Source: Glandiceps talaboti (taxonomy: Eukaryota; Hemichordata; Enteropneusta; Spengelidae). Taken from it: a stretch of DNA of 64,000 bases. The notes under the pieces are model-generated. The model had not been told where the DNA came from. It worked only from the letters and a program-made list of their open reading frames with translations, and made no database searches. The position numbers were made by a program, and so were the translations under genes. The first letter of the stretch is position 1; every line of letters begins with the position of its first letter. The stretch is from NCBI RefSeq assembly GCF_964340395.1, contig NC_135567.1, positions 13,201,591 to 13,265,590 on the forward strand, in the 5' to 3' direction. Below, in pieces: positions 30,371-42,485 of the stretch.

Positions 30371-31254
30371 TCCATAGTATCGGTTACCCAGACTCCTCCA
30401 ATTTCAGTCACCACCAGAGAGTCTGAGAGAATGCAGTTTCAGGCTAGGGTTTGTTGTGAACAAAATATACGCATGAGCTATACCGAGCACATATATCGAG
30501 TTCACTGGTCAAAACCGACTGATATACCATCCCGAGGTGGTTTACTGCTATTATATTATACCAGTATACTGAAGAAATCAAAAACAAGATAAAAACTAAG
30601 GTTTTATGGTTTTATTTGGACCCCCGAATATGAATAAGCACACATTCTCTGGTTGCTGGTGTCACATTCTGTCAGATTTTGACAAAGTACTGTAGATGTC
30701 TTGTATATTGAGACTTTATTCATTAAAGAAAAGTTAATGAAACAAAGTGTGTTCTCCTTGTTCTTGTGTGTGTATTAGTTTTTTAGCACGGCTGAACTGC
30801 AGAAGTATTAGAGGCAAACATCTGTAGACTTAACGACTATCGCTACTACAGTATTCCACTATCCTGACACTTTGATTTTCTAAATTTTTGCTATCGTTCC
30901 AAGGCTATTCTGACAATCATTCAGAGCTAGTCTCAAATGACATTCTTATATACAGTGTGATTGGTCGAATACATAATTAGACATATTTAAATCATGCAAA
31001 TAGGTCACATGATGAATCCTTAATTACATGTTGACCCACATATATCAATTCTGTTCAAATTTACGCTGATGTTTTGAACACGTTATGTGTATAGTGGGGC
31101 CGGGCTTTGTCAGGGTTGACTTGGGAACAGAGTGAAAATTCAAAAACTCAAAATATCAGTTAGGATAGCAGAATGGTGTACAGTAGTGATAGTGGTTCTA
31201 GTCTACAGGTAGGCTACACCACAACTATAGCAACAATCAAATGATAGCAATCAC

Positions 31255-31745
31255 CTATTAACAAAGATTTACCCAGTCACTAGAAAAGTACTTAAAGGTA
31301 CGACTGCCTGGGCCTGGGACCCTATTTTGCATATGACTGACTGTATGTTTGGAGGTGGAGAACTTGTGATGACTCACTGGCAAGTAATCACCAAAATATA
31401 AACATTCCCTATCTGGGTTTTTCACATGCAAATGCTGCTTATTTGAATAATCCTGAGTGACACACAATCTAAACAGCTGTTTGCAGGGGAATTTGTCTCA
31501 TTTTGAAAGGCGTTTTCATTCTATGAAACAAACATTGATTTTCAACCAATTTGTGTATCAAGTTACCATCCTACGACATTCACAAACAATCTGTACGTGA
31601 TACATGACCTGTGTGTTTCTCGGAGCACAGACAAAATGCTGAAAACAAGACCCAGAAGGTAGTGCTCTGTACAGCAGTTTGAATTTCCCGCATTTGCATA
31701 GATTAGCCATAATCCTCTTTATATAGGGCAGTTCTGTGTTTAACA
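31255..31745. mobile_element. interspersed repeat family E, second copy
   Basis: Near-identical in layout to 12605-13062 (GCATATGACTGACTGTATGT through CTTTATATAGGGCAGTTCTG). Confidence 0.8.
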
Positions 31746-32389
31746 GTTTCACGTCTTAGTCAATGAAAGAATGATTTGCAACTATTTCGAAGGACATAAT
31801 GACTTACTACAGTCACAATTGAGGTTTCGCTTTATCAAGATCAGCACAAACTATTGCTGTTCAATGTGGTAGGTTACACAAGTAAGTGATAGCAATGCTT
31901 GATTATGTAGATATAATCACCCTGTAATCAGGATAGTGTAAACACTGTAGTATCATGGAAGTCATCAGAAATGCCACCGTACTGTGTGCATAATCAAACC
32001 AACTTACATTCAATAGCTTATCAGCAATTGTGTGTATTTGTGTCTATCTTAGTTAGCTGAAACCTGAATTGCCGCTGTTGTGTGCTCAATATTATGCACT
32101 ATGACGTGTCATTATCTGTAGGTAAACTTGCACAAGTAGCATTGTAAGAAAGAACGTAATGAATTTGCTTTTTTCGGTAAAGATCATATTACCAATGCCT
32201 TCAAAAAACATTAGGTCATAAAGCAAATTCAAAAGCAATCTTTCTCTATATTTTTAAACTTGTATCTATGCTAATGAGTAAAATCGAACACTACTTAAGA
32301 AATGTAATGACTTTTTGTAATAAAACAGTTATTAGCAAATATATTTTTTGTTCCTTTATATGAGCAAGTCTTCGTAGAAGACATGGCTA

Positions 32390-33300
32390 CATGATTTTAA
32401 AAGAAATTAGTGGCAATAAATAAATGAAAGCTAAAAACAATTGTGATATGAAGGAAATAGCTGAATATTGATATTTGAAGGTCAAGGTCTCAAAAGAAAT
32501 GTTACACCTAATAATATAGGGATAGACACTTGAATGTAGTTTCCAGGTATTAAAGTTTGTGAGGTATGCAGTTAAACTTGATTGTTCACCACAAATATGG
32601 CTACCATTCACTTAAATGTTTTGTGAGCACCAAAAGTAATGCATGTATTATATAATTCTCTTCTCTTGTTCTCTGCATTACCTTTAGACATCATTTTTGA
32701 AAGACATTGGCCACACAGAAATGCTAAAGACTCTCTGCAATATGCCAGAAAGCTGTTGATTTTGATAATTGACCTAGAAGGTCGAGCGAGGTCAAGGTCA
32801 CTTTCTTACAAAATAGCTTGCATATGATTATATGGGGTTAGACACTTGAATGGACTCTCCATATATTGACGTTTTTGTGTTATGCAGCAATATGCTGATT
32901 GTGTAACTAGAAATATGGCCGTCATTCTGTAAAAGGTTATAACTAAATCATGTATATATATTTGTAATCCTATATTGTAACCTATGGACATGATTTAAAA
33001 GAAATTGGCAAAAACTAATTAAGAATGGCAGACAAGAAATGATTGAATTTAATTGACCCTGAAAGTCCAGGTCAAAGGTTAATGTCCTAAAAGAAAGCTT
33101 GTACCTATACACACTTGAATGGAGTCTCTGTGTGTTACACCTTTTTTAGTAACTGTTATACTGTAAATATTGATTTTAACTACATATATGACCGCCATTC
33201 GGTTAAATTTGCATATGTCGCAAAACAAAATGACATGCATATGTACCATATAACATGTCACCTTTGTGCCAGGTTTGAAAGAAATCGGATATTGGATGTC
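32390..33300. repeat. about 300-bp degenerate tandem repeat family K (about 3 units)
   Basis: Each unit carries a GAAGGTCAAGGTC-type block, ATAGACACTTGAATGGA, AAATATGGCCGCCATTC-type and TTGAAAGAAATTGG. Related units lie at 39780-40090 and at the right edge (63860-64000). Small ORFs in it are not conserved between units. Confidence 0.65.
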
Positions 33301-33715
33301 AGAGAAATGACGTATTACCGACGAACGGAGGTAATAGTCCCCTGGACCTTCAGAGGACTAAAATGCCTCTGTTGCAGCCAGAGCTCAGAGGTACGTAGTT
33401 CGGGAAGCAATGCGTGCCGGTTGTGCCAAGAATAGCCCTTATTATATTTGGAGAACACCTCAGTTACGCATCGTAAATTTTTATCAATGGAATATTGTAA
33501 ATGGCTCTTGAAATTGCTGATGGTGCTCCCCTAGCAAGTGTGGGAGGGCTGTACAATCATTTCAAATTGGATTTGAGTGACACCCCAGTAACAATCGTGG
33601 TACATATAGATTGATTCTCCATAGAGTCATCCAATGTATGTTTTGATTACACACTGTGTTCACCCCCGGAGTGACCCTATTATACAAACCTCGGTTAGTT
33701 TCCTGCAATGCATTC

Positions 33716-33793
33716 TGTATATAACGCCATTTTTATACCGTAGTTGAGATTTCGGCAGCTGCTGAGTGGGATTACTCTAAGGAGTTGATCATT
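33716..33793 (+). promoter_or_regulatory. TATA-type core promoter of the DED-NACHT gene
   Basis: TATATAA at 33718-33724 lies 70 bp before the ATG at 33794, a spacing that suits a TSS near 33750. This contrasts with the TATA-less housekeeping promoters in the window. Confidence 0.5.
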
Positions 33794-34288
33794 ATGGAAG
33801 AAAGAGGGGTTGATCACACTGCACTTCGTTGGCTAAATAGGCTGTTCAATGAGTTGAACAAACGCCTGGACACGGCTGATGCTAAACAACTGCAGGGTTT
33901 GTTGACACCAAAGCAAATTTCTTATGAAGAATCTCAACAGTTCACCAGTTCTTATGATTTGTTTAATCGCCTTGAACAGAAGGGACATATCACAGAGGAC
34001 AATCTTAAATTGTTATTGGACTTGTTTGAGCAAATAGAACGACACGACTTAAAGGAGGTAGTTGCGAACTTCCAGAAAGAACCCTGTTATGTTTCCAAGA
34101 CAGGTATGTTTGCTCAAAGACGTCTCCAAAACGTCTATGGTTGCTTGACATTCTTTAATGGTAATGTCCGCCATTATGAAACTTACAGGATTGTTATGCA
34201 TGGTGATAGTTACCACCTACGCTAGATATTTCATTTCCTAACCTACTGTCACAAAAGCAAAGGTCAGAATCGTTTCTCAACACAACTA

Positions 34289-34343
<55 letters not shown>

Positions 34344-37300
34344 TTATATATATTTATAATATGCCTTAATCCTTATTTTGAAAAACTACCCTCTGGTCTT
34401 TGGCACGCGGAAATATCTATAGACGTTCTTCTAAGTTTAAAGGGGCAAAATCAATAGTTCAATGTAGGATAAAATATAGCGATTACCAAATAAATTTAGA
34501 TTGCCAAGGTCGATATTTGTGTATTCATTGCATAACAAGATGGTTGGACTAAACTGTTCCTTTACTGTGCTATACTATAGAGCAGAGCTATCCGAACAAG
34601 TTTGAAATTTGAAGGAAAGGAACCAACCATACAATATTGAGTGGGATATCATCACACAAGCGGTTGCTTACACAAAAGAGATGAAACGTTGTAACCTGTG
34701 TTTAACTTAGAAACTGTGAATAATAATTGCTGAAAAGAGCAAGCTACTGAACAAAAAAAAAATCTGAATTAGTTTCGAAATGTCGCCACGAAAACAAATA
34801 TCTCCTCGCCAACTATAGAAGTAAACCTCCGTAAGGAACAGTTTAATCCGACCATCTTGTTACACAGGGAATACATAAACATTTATGTGTACTAATCGAC
34901 CATGACAAACTCCATTTATCAGTCGTCTGATGATCGCTCAGGCTGGGATCAGAATGGCCTGGGGAGAATTATTATGCTAAAAAAATGTGCAGCCCCCCCC
35001 CCCCCCCCGGCCCACTTTACACTCTAAAAATGTTTTTGTCCCTCCCCCCACCCAATCCCCACCCCACCCCCGGCTACACTTATTTTATGTGTAATTATAC
35101 AGTATCCCCCACTCCACTTCAGAGATGCACAGTATGGTACATTACATTAACCTAATAGTGGAAATCAACTTCAGCGCCTATACATATACATGTAGAGAGA
35201 TTTCTTTACAAATAGATGACATGTCAGTTTTGCGAAAAAAAAGTCTCACATTGGGCTGTAACCTGTACTTTGAAATACTTAGCGATCATGGTTTTCTCTT
35301 TCAATCTTGATTCTGAGTGGAAACAGCATCCTCCCTGATAGCTAGTAGGGAGGATGTGTCCCCCTCCCATGGTGAGCACTTTTTGGAAAATAAGGACATG
35401 TAGGGGCCATATTCATTGCACAAGAAGTCTAGTTCCAGGTCATTTGAATGCAAAAATACTTTTCATTTTCCTTAGAGCAAAGTACCCGGGTTGCAAAGTG
35501 TTGCCAAAAATGGTTGAAGTTTCACTATGAAAAGAAGATGTCTAACATAAATCCGATACCTTGGTATACAGGAGGCTTTCAACTTCCGTTACGTGACGTT
35601 TATACGAACCTAGAATTTGTGAAGAGAAGTCTGAGGGGGTTTGAGTCCACAGGAGTGGACTTTCGTGAAGCATTTTCAGGTACCAGTGAAAATAGCAGGA
35701 TTTTAGTTGAAGGAGACCCAGGGATCGGCAAAAGTACATTTTGTAGAAAGATAGCATTGGATTGGGCTATGGGTAAAGAAGCTATGATAGAGAAATATGA
35801 ATTATTAATTTTGTTAGAGTTAAGGCAATTAATAGAGAGTGGAGATATAATTAAAGCTATATTTGATCAGTTGCTACCTGAGAAATCAGAATTGAATTTC
35901 AATGAATATGATCTGCATAAATATATTCTTGAAAATCAAAATAAGATTCTAATTGTTTTGGATGGAGCAGATGAGCTTAAACCGGCCAAGAAACAGGAAA
36001 TTATGAATTTGATAACAGGGAAAACATTTCCAATGTCCACTGTAATCATAACATCTCGTAGCACAGAAAGACGGAATGTAATAAAATGGATGAATCAGCA
36101 TTTCATCATTAAAGGGTTTAGTGAAGAAAGTATTAAGGAGTATATTCTGAAATACTTCGATCAGGATATGGATAAGGCTACTAAATTTTTGGACAAAATA
36201 AAAGCTGACGAAAATGTAGCTGCTCTAGCAATTAATCCCTTAAACGCCCTATTGTTATGTGTACTGTCCGAGGACAACACAGGGGAATTGCCAACTAAAC
36301 GATCAGAATTATACTCCGAATTGGTAATGAGCATCTTCAGGCGACAGTGTGAAAAGCAATGTATAGATATACCCTTAGGGAGGGAAATCCCACAGTCTCA
36401 TAAGGAAAAGTTTATGAAACTCGGAAAGGTGGCATTAAGTGGTTTAAAGAATGACAAAGTAAGGTTTGAAACGGGAGATTTTGAAGATTGTGAATTGACG
36501 GAAAGTGATATACCGACATTTGGGCTTCTAAGCCAGGAGTACAGTAGTGCAAGGCTCCGACCGCGTACATACTGGGTGTTTATTCATAAATCATTCCAGG
36601 AATTTGTCGCTGCTTACTATCTGGTAGCCACAAATCAAATTCGCGAGGGGGAATCACTAAGAAGTATCCTGAGAGAATTGAAATTCAGTAATGTGTGTAT
36701 GTTTGTCGCTGGATTGCTTGATAAAGGCGTGGATGTGTTTTTCAAAGAATTTTCAAAAGTTCTTCGATTAGCTGACGATGGTCAGGATTTCGCTGAGTTA
36801 AGTCATACAGCCCTTAGTTGTTTGTATGAATCAGGACACCCCGAAGAGTTCACAAGTTTGATTGCAGGTGATATTATTCGTAGTAATAGAATACGTTTAG
36901 GGAAATACCTTTCTTGTATCAGTAAATCTTGTTTATCAGCCTTGGCCAATGTGATTGGATATTGCAATAAATGTACCAAGACAAATCGCAAGTCTACATT
37001 GACCATTTTAGATATTGCCCACTCGACAGTAACTAAACAAATTCTCATAATCTTAAAAGATTGCCATTCTTTAGAATCATTGAGTGTTCGTGTTCCAACA
37101 AATTTACAGGAAGAATTAATTTACGTACTCAAAACTAACACTGCGATTACGTATTTAGAAATATCCATCGACTTTGGCGAAGATCTGGTACGTTTCCTCG
37201 CCTACATCGCATCCGCCTTGTCCATATTATCGAATCTTAGATGTTGCATGTTGACAGATAACAGTGAGTGTTCCCGTTCGGACATTGACCGTTACCGTTT

Positions 37301-38180
37301 CAATGCCGAAAGGTACTCGATTTCGTCATTTCGACTTCCAGACAGTCTGTGTAGTTTATCACTAGGTGATTATTACAAGGGTGAAATCGTGTTCACAATT
37401 ATTGGAGAATATATCGCCAGTCATAAAGCGCTTAAATCCCTTGATATTATATTTAGCTCCAATGCTTTATTAGCGGAGAGAAGGCAAACGCTAAGTAAGA
37501 TTTTAAGACGAAATCCCACATTAAATGCGCTGTTCTTTGGTACAGAGGTACATGGTAATCCCCCAGAAGCATACACAGCTGCAGCTGGTAGGATGTTTAG
37601 AGATATACTCTTGGAAAGTAATCTATCAGTAGGTGACATAGAGAACAGGAAACGTGCATGCAAAGAGTTCTATGACTCCATAGAACAGAACAAGGTTTTA
37701 AAGATAGTATTTATTGAACATGCAGGTGAAGATGATGATTTGATTGCAATCTGTAATAGTATGAAATGTAATCGATCGTTGGCCGCCGTATTCATAATAA
37801 CAGACCCCTTAACGCGAGAAGCAGCAAAGGCAATAGCCGAAATGATCACTGAAAGTAGAAGCATTAGCATAGTAGGGGTAATTAGTCACGATAAATTCTG
37901 TGGTATGGATGATATGATTACAGAAGAAAGGGGTGTCCATAAAGTCGAATTCACAGAATGTGTTAAACAAAGGGAAAACGAGGACAAAATTGTCCAGTAT
38001 GACCTAGTACAATATGCAATTGTCGATTTGTTTGATGCAAATGCCTTGGCAACAGAAAGAGATGATCCCCAGTTTGACTACACAAACTTAAAGAAAATAC
38101 TTTTCGATGATACTTTTCCAACAATATTAGCAGCGGGGTATCATTTGAATGTGTGGGAGTGTAAAGTATTAAGAGATTAG
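33794..38180 (+). CDS. DED-NACHT NLR-like innate immune receptor (two exons)
   Basis: Predicted cytosolic STAND NTPase with an N-terminal death-effector domain. Exon 1 is 33794-34103 (donor GTATGT); exon 2 is 35476-38180 (acceptor TTCCTTAG). Phase 1 joins cleanly, giving 1004 aa. Residues about 8-95 are the DED (LRWLNRLFNELNKRLD...QLQGLL; DLFNRLEQKGHI; ERHDLKEVV, the charged RxDL motif). NACHT: Walker A GDPGIGKST (about 183-191), Walker B LIVLDGADEL (about 262-271), sensor VIITSR (about 293-298), and HKSFQEFVAAYY (about 473) as in NLR winged-helix/HD2 regions. The last 450 residues show weak leucine-rich-like periodicity (SLESLSVRV, ALKSLDIIF), perhaps degenerate LRRs. DED-NACHT architectures are known from invertebrates with expanded NLR repertoires. 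AATAAA at 38230. Adaptors or caspase partners are inferred, not seen. Confidence 0.88.
34291..34340. repeat. (GT)n microsatellite in the DED-NACHT intron
   Basis: About 24 GT units. The same intron holds a poly-C run at about 34988-35008. Nothing else is recognised between 34104 and 35475. Confidence 0.95.
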
Positions 38181-38333
38181 AGAATACACCAAGGATAATA
38201 TAGCAAGGGGGAGGAAAGAGGACATTTCGAATAAAGAAATTTAAACGAATCTTCTTCAGAATGTCTCTTAATTCAATATCTCCACTCCTAAATTGAAATA
38301 AAAATCAGTTAGAAAACAAAATTAATGCGTCGT

Positions 38334-38632
38334 AATAGGGAACTTGCAGTTGCAATCCAGACCTCAGACAACTTCTTCGTTAGTGGTCTGAGTCCAGACT
38401 GAGCATGCTCAGACGCAAAGGACTATGGGATTATCTGTGGTTATCGTAATACCTAATCTGGGGCTACTGATAAAATAAACCTCTCACAATTGGCAGGGTA
38501 ACTATGAATTGTTTATTTGTGGTTACAAACAATGTAACATTATTGTTTACAGTACTGTTTGATTAGTATTTATTATCTCATTTCCCATGATGCAACATTC
38601 AACATGGCGGGTTTGCAAGTTCCATATTAGGA
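38334..38632. mobile_element. MITE family D, full copy downstream of the NACHT gene
   Basis: Terminal repeats AATAGGGAACTTGCA and TGCAAGTTCCATATT are near-perfect inverses. Compared with 9648-9897 it carries an extra CAGACAACTTCTTCGTTAGT block. Confidence 0.85.
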
Positions 38633-38644
38633 CAACGTATTAAT

Positions 38645-38975
38645 GTAGCCATGCAGACGAGGTTTGAGTATATATTTGGATTATGATAAAACAATTTTAT
38701 CTAGGCTTCCTGCTTGATAAATCACCGTGAAACAATATATGACACGTCCTTATGTGTAACTCAATGAATTGCAAAAAAAAAATTATAAATGAGTAAAATG
38801 CTTGTTATTGTACATACAATAACAAACTCTGTACACATTTTTAGCTTTTTTTCAATGTATTGAGTTGCTCTGTGTTTCACATTGATTTTTCGAGTAATAA
38901 GAAGCCATGATAAAATTGTTATATAACACCAAAGTATTTCCCTAATCCTCATACATATGGCCACTTTATTAGGAA
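38645..38975. mobile_element. long palindromic MITE family I
   Basis: Arms run out from the central palindrome TTGTTATTGTACATACAATA ACAA near 38800-38825. Related copies are at 47330-47680 (most complete) and as fragments at 25560-25720 and 60590-60680. Confidence 0.8.
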
Positions 38976-39391
38976 ATGCATTCTTTTGAAACTGGCAAGT
39001 ATTCACTGCCAAATGTGTGCATGTAGCAAATGTGTGGAATTTCACAAATATAAAATCCGTGCCATTTGCATATGTTTACAGGTTATCAAAGCAACCAACC
39101 AGTGTTTAATAACTTACCATAATTAGTCATGTGCAACACACCTACATTAGTATAAGAATGACCTTTTGGCAACTTCACTTCTGTGGTTGCCGTTAGCTTA
39201 TTTTGTATGTATTACATTTGAAGTAACATATTTATCATTACAAGATGAAAGAACACATTGACCTGTTTACTTTGAGATATTTTGTATAAGTCGGACAAAA
39301 AGTGGTCTGTTAAATGACTATACAAATTAATTACCATTTCAAAATGATGTTGAAGATTTAATACAATATCACTTGTAATAAGAAGATACAC

Positions 39392-39675
39392 TAACCCCAT
39401 CTACACGTAGGTCGTACTACTTGAGGCAGTCCCAAGTCCTACCTGAGGTAGGATAGATTTGTGTCTACACATAGGAAGGTTACAGCGTAGATGTCGCGCG
39501 TTCCGTCCTTACAGTACATAGGACGAAGTCGGTAGGGTTTCAGGAAACCTCTCAAAGGTGTCCTAAGTCAGGACAGTTTCAGGACGGTTTCAGGACGCGC
39601 TTGCGTCTACACAGGCTTCAAACTATCCTGAATCCTACCTCAGGTAGGATTTTTAGTGCCGTGTAGATGGGGCTA
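39392..39675. mobile_element. MITE with TAACCCCATCTACACG terminal repeats
   Basis: Left end TAACCCCATCTACACG and right end CGTGTAGATGGGGCTA are inverted, with one mismatch. Inside, CCTACCTGAGGTAGGAT occurs near both ends, itself palindromic, and GTTTCAGGA is repeated. Single copy in the window. Confidence 0.82.
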
Positions 39676-39779
39676 GTAGCTAACTACTTTATTGCTGTGT
39701 GACTAATAGAAGAGTATATTTTTTTATTTGAAATTTTACTCAGAAGGTAAAGATCAGGGACATATATAAAGACATGTGA

Positions 39780-40090
39780 AAGGTCATATGTAATAATATA
39801 TGGATAGACACTTGAATTAAGTTTGTGTCTTCTTTATTCAATGAGCTACTGTGCAAATGATGAATTTTTACATAGCTACTATTCAGTAAGAAGTTATATT
39901 ACAAGCAAACATATACATATGTGCATGTCCCTTGTTCTGTACCACTATGGGCATGAAATAACGTGACTTTAGTAATTGACCCTGAAGGTCAAGGTCATAG
40001 AAAATTGTAAAGGTCATTAAGAATGCTTGCCCTTGCTAACATTGGAATAGACACCTGAATGCAACCTCTATTTATCAGAGTTTTAGTTTT
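39780..40090. repeat. repeat family K fragment
   Basis: GACCCTGAAGGTCAAGGTCA and TAGACACCTGAATG link it to 32390-33300. Confidence 0.6.
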
Positions 40091-40419
40091 GCAATATAAT
40101 AAAGTTACCTTTTACGTTACATCTTTGCCGAATCCCAAGTAATTTGATGCCATTTATATTTTACCTGCGTAGATATGACGTATATAACGTATACTATTTA
40201 TACACTGTAATTGTACCTGAAGTTGCATGAAAATAATAAAAGAATATTTTTACTCACAATGTGTGCATTTTCTGTATGTGTTTTGAAAATGTGAAAATGC
40301 ATATCCATTTACATGTGTGTGCATATGTGTGAATGTAACTCTATCTTCAGTTCAGTAGTTAGTTTAACAGGACTAGTAATCCTTTCGGATTCTATATATA
40401 TCTCTGTTCCTTCATGTAG

Positions 40420-41045
40420 TTATCGTAATTGTTTTTGAAATGATTCGCATATGTTGACGATGACGTCTGGCAGTTTATTCCATTGGTCATGGAAATCTTC
40501 AAAAAACGACTGAAACATCATATGTTTATGCGAGCATTCTGTGTAAATTGAACACCATCTAGCGCCTTTGAACAATTTGACTTTTTGGAATTTGGCGCTA
40601 TATAAATTTTGATGATGATGATGATGATGATGGTCAATGACTCTGTTGCTGAAATGTTCCCTGGTGTCCAATTTAGCATATTGTTTGTACAGTTTGTGAT
40701 GATGTCCCCTAGTTGGCTGTTGTTGTCCTGGTGATTGCGAATTTAAATTACACTGACCAATGGTGTTGACAATCTTAACTACTTGAATCATATCTCCCTT
40801 TTTTCTCCTATCAGATAACCTTGTTAAATTTAGTTCTTGTAGTCTTTCTTCTAATGTGAGTTTCTTCATACCGACTACTATTTCTGTGGCTCGTCATTGC
40901 ACTTTCCCTAGTTGTGAAATGTCTCTCTGTAACCATGGTGACCACACCTGTATGGAAAATTCCAGTTGAGGTCGAACAAACTGCTTATACATCCTTACTA
41001 TAACTTCCTTTGACTTCACTGTTAAAGACCTTTTGATCAGTCCAT
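40420..41045 (-). pseudogene. dead LINE, C-terminal part of a reverse transcriptase ORF
   Basis: Minus-strand translation reads LIKRSLTVKSKEV, FVRPQLEFSIQVWSPWLQRD, ISQLGKVQ, then a stop where CGA has become TGA, then RATEIVVGMKKLTLEERLQE, KGDMIQVVKIVN, TRGHHHKLYK, FSNRVID ... QWNKLPD. This is the usual end of jockey/RTE/CR1-type polymerase proteins. Between FSNRVID and QWNKLPD a second LINE tail has inserted (see 40485-40636). The reading stays open across it. No RT catalytic core remains. Confidence 0.8.
40485..40636 (+). mobile_element. 5'-truncated LINE 3' end nested in the older LINE
   Basis: On the plus strand it reads EIFKKRLKHHMFMRAFCVN-stop, then CGCCTTTGAAC...TTTGGCGCTATATAAATTTT and (GAT)n. 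GGTCA flanks both sides as a possible target duplication. A relative with the same tail lies at 52655-52797. Confidence 0.7.
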
Positions 41046-41131
41046 AGACCCTCCACCCATCTAGGTGAGGGGTCTGTGATCAGTCCAAGTGTTAGAGGTT
41101 ATACCATGATCAAAGACAAAAGAGATAGTAG

Positions 41132-41405
41132 ATGGAACAGTGCAAAAAATGCGGTACTTGTAGGAAAATTGTGAAGGATGATGTTCCAGCTTTGATTTGT
41201 GGAGTTTGTAATTTTTACCACCATATTGGATGTGAAAACGTCACAAGAACAGTATACGATTTTCTCAGCGAAAAAGCTAATGATGGCGACAGCCCAATAC
41301 ACTGGTTCTGCCGGAAATGCAATTCGTGTGCTGTAAAAATAATGACAATGTGCCTTAGGGTTCCGTTCTTGGACCAGTATTATTTTTAATATACATATAT
41401 AATAT
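41132..41405 (+). pseudogene. retroelement fragment: PHD-like zinc finger plus reverse-transcriptase motif
   Basis: An 85-codon ORF carries CKKCGTCRK...CGVCNFYHHIGCE...WFCRKCNSC, a PHD-like Cys/His pattern found in ORF1-type proteins of some LINEs. Immediately after, in another frame, VP-stop-GSVLGPVLFLIYIYNI is the RT motif VPQGSVLGPLLF with CAG changed to TAG. I read the pair as a rearranged dead LINE. A host PHD gene is less likely. Confidence 0.6.
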
Positions 41406-42186
41406 CTTTTGTCTTTGAATTGCCTTGACTTCACTTGAACTTGAAGCACTTCCACGTCTCGATCATTCACATCTTGATTGCCGCCATCTTTGTTTACCTT
41501 CCGACTCCACGCTATTTGTTATTCGGTAGTGATCGTCCACGGACAATTCAATTCTCAAAAACGCCTTCTATTACCAGTATGCAAACCATGCCCGATTCTT
41601 TCAAGTCAACGAATTGTGCTACTAAAAGTATTTTTATTTCAAACTATTGTTCTATTGTCATTGATAACTTCATTAATTGTAACTGGCTAAATCACAATCG
41701 TGACAGTTACTATGGTTACGTTGACCGGGGATATCTCCCCTAATACATTCAATGCTTTGACATACTTATGTCACCAACACAAATGACTAGTTATTTGAGA
41801 ATAGGTGTGAATGTTTTGAAGAAAAGAGACCACACCCCGGGGTCCACACTTTGCAACTACGTGTATTCTGATGTAGATAGCAAAGTGGTCCTAAAACATA
41901 ACCCCATTGCCTTCCCCAGAAACAAAACATACCAGTCATCGACTTCAACGTAAGCAGTGTTCGGAAGAAGTACGGTATGTGTATGTTTTTTGACGGGCAT
42001 ATTTTGTGATAAGAACGAGTGTACAGTGTGTAACACTGAAGTAAAGCACTTTCTCTATTTGCTACACTCGTTTATAGCATTCATAACAAGTGTAAAAGTA
42101 TACCGTTTCAGTTCAGATAGAAACATTACCGCTGGTTTTACTGTAACGTCTTCAAATTCGTTTTTGCATTGTGGATATAGGTAGAC

Positions 42187-42485
42187 CATGGCATGGTCAT
42201 GGCATGGTGGGAGTGACCAAGACGTGCGCCACCGACGGCACGATAAGCATCATGTATAGTACAATAACAGTGATCCAGAGATTTTCTATCTCTGGTTGCA
42301 CGCCTGATTTATTGTTTGTAATTAGGAAGCGCTTTCCGTAAGTGTGATTGAAGTCATCAAGAACAATAACAATAGAATCAAGGTGACAGTTTTCCACAGC
42401 TGTGATCTGATCAGATAATTGAAGAATGACAATGGTAATATTTGCCTGGGGTTGGAATGGAAAGTCCAAGTACGCTAAAATGTTG
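42187..42485 (-). pseudogene. L2-like LINE endonuclease fragment
   Basis: Minus-strand reading gives QPQANITIVILQLSDQITAV, ENCHLDSIVIVLDDFN, then after a frameshift DHCYCTIHDAYRAVGGARLG HSHHAM. This aligns with the AGDFN...LDHCY...GNSDH part of the intact LINE at 17127. The glycine of GDFN and the catalytic Asp of SDH are lost. Confidence 0.75.

Noticed and set aside
33115-33435. 106-aa ORF upstream of the NACHT gene
   Set aside because: Lies in repeat K, is not conserved between units, and has no recognisable domain.
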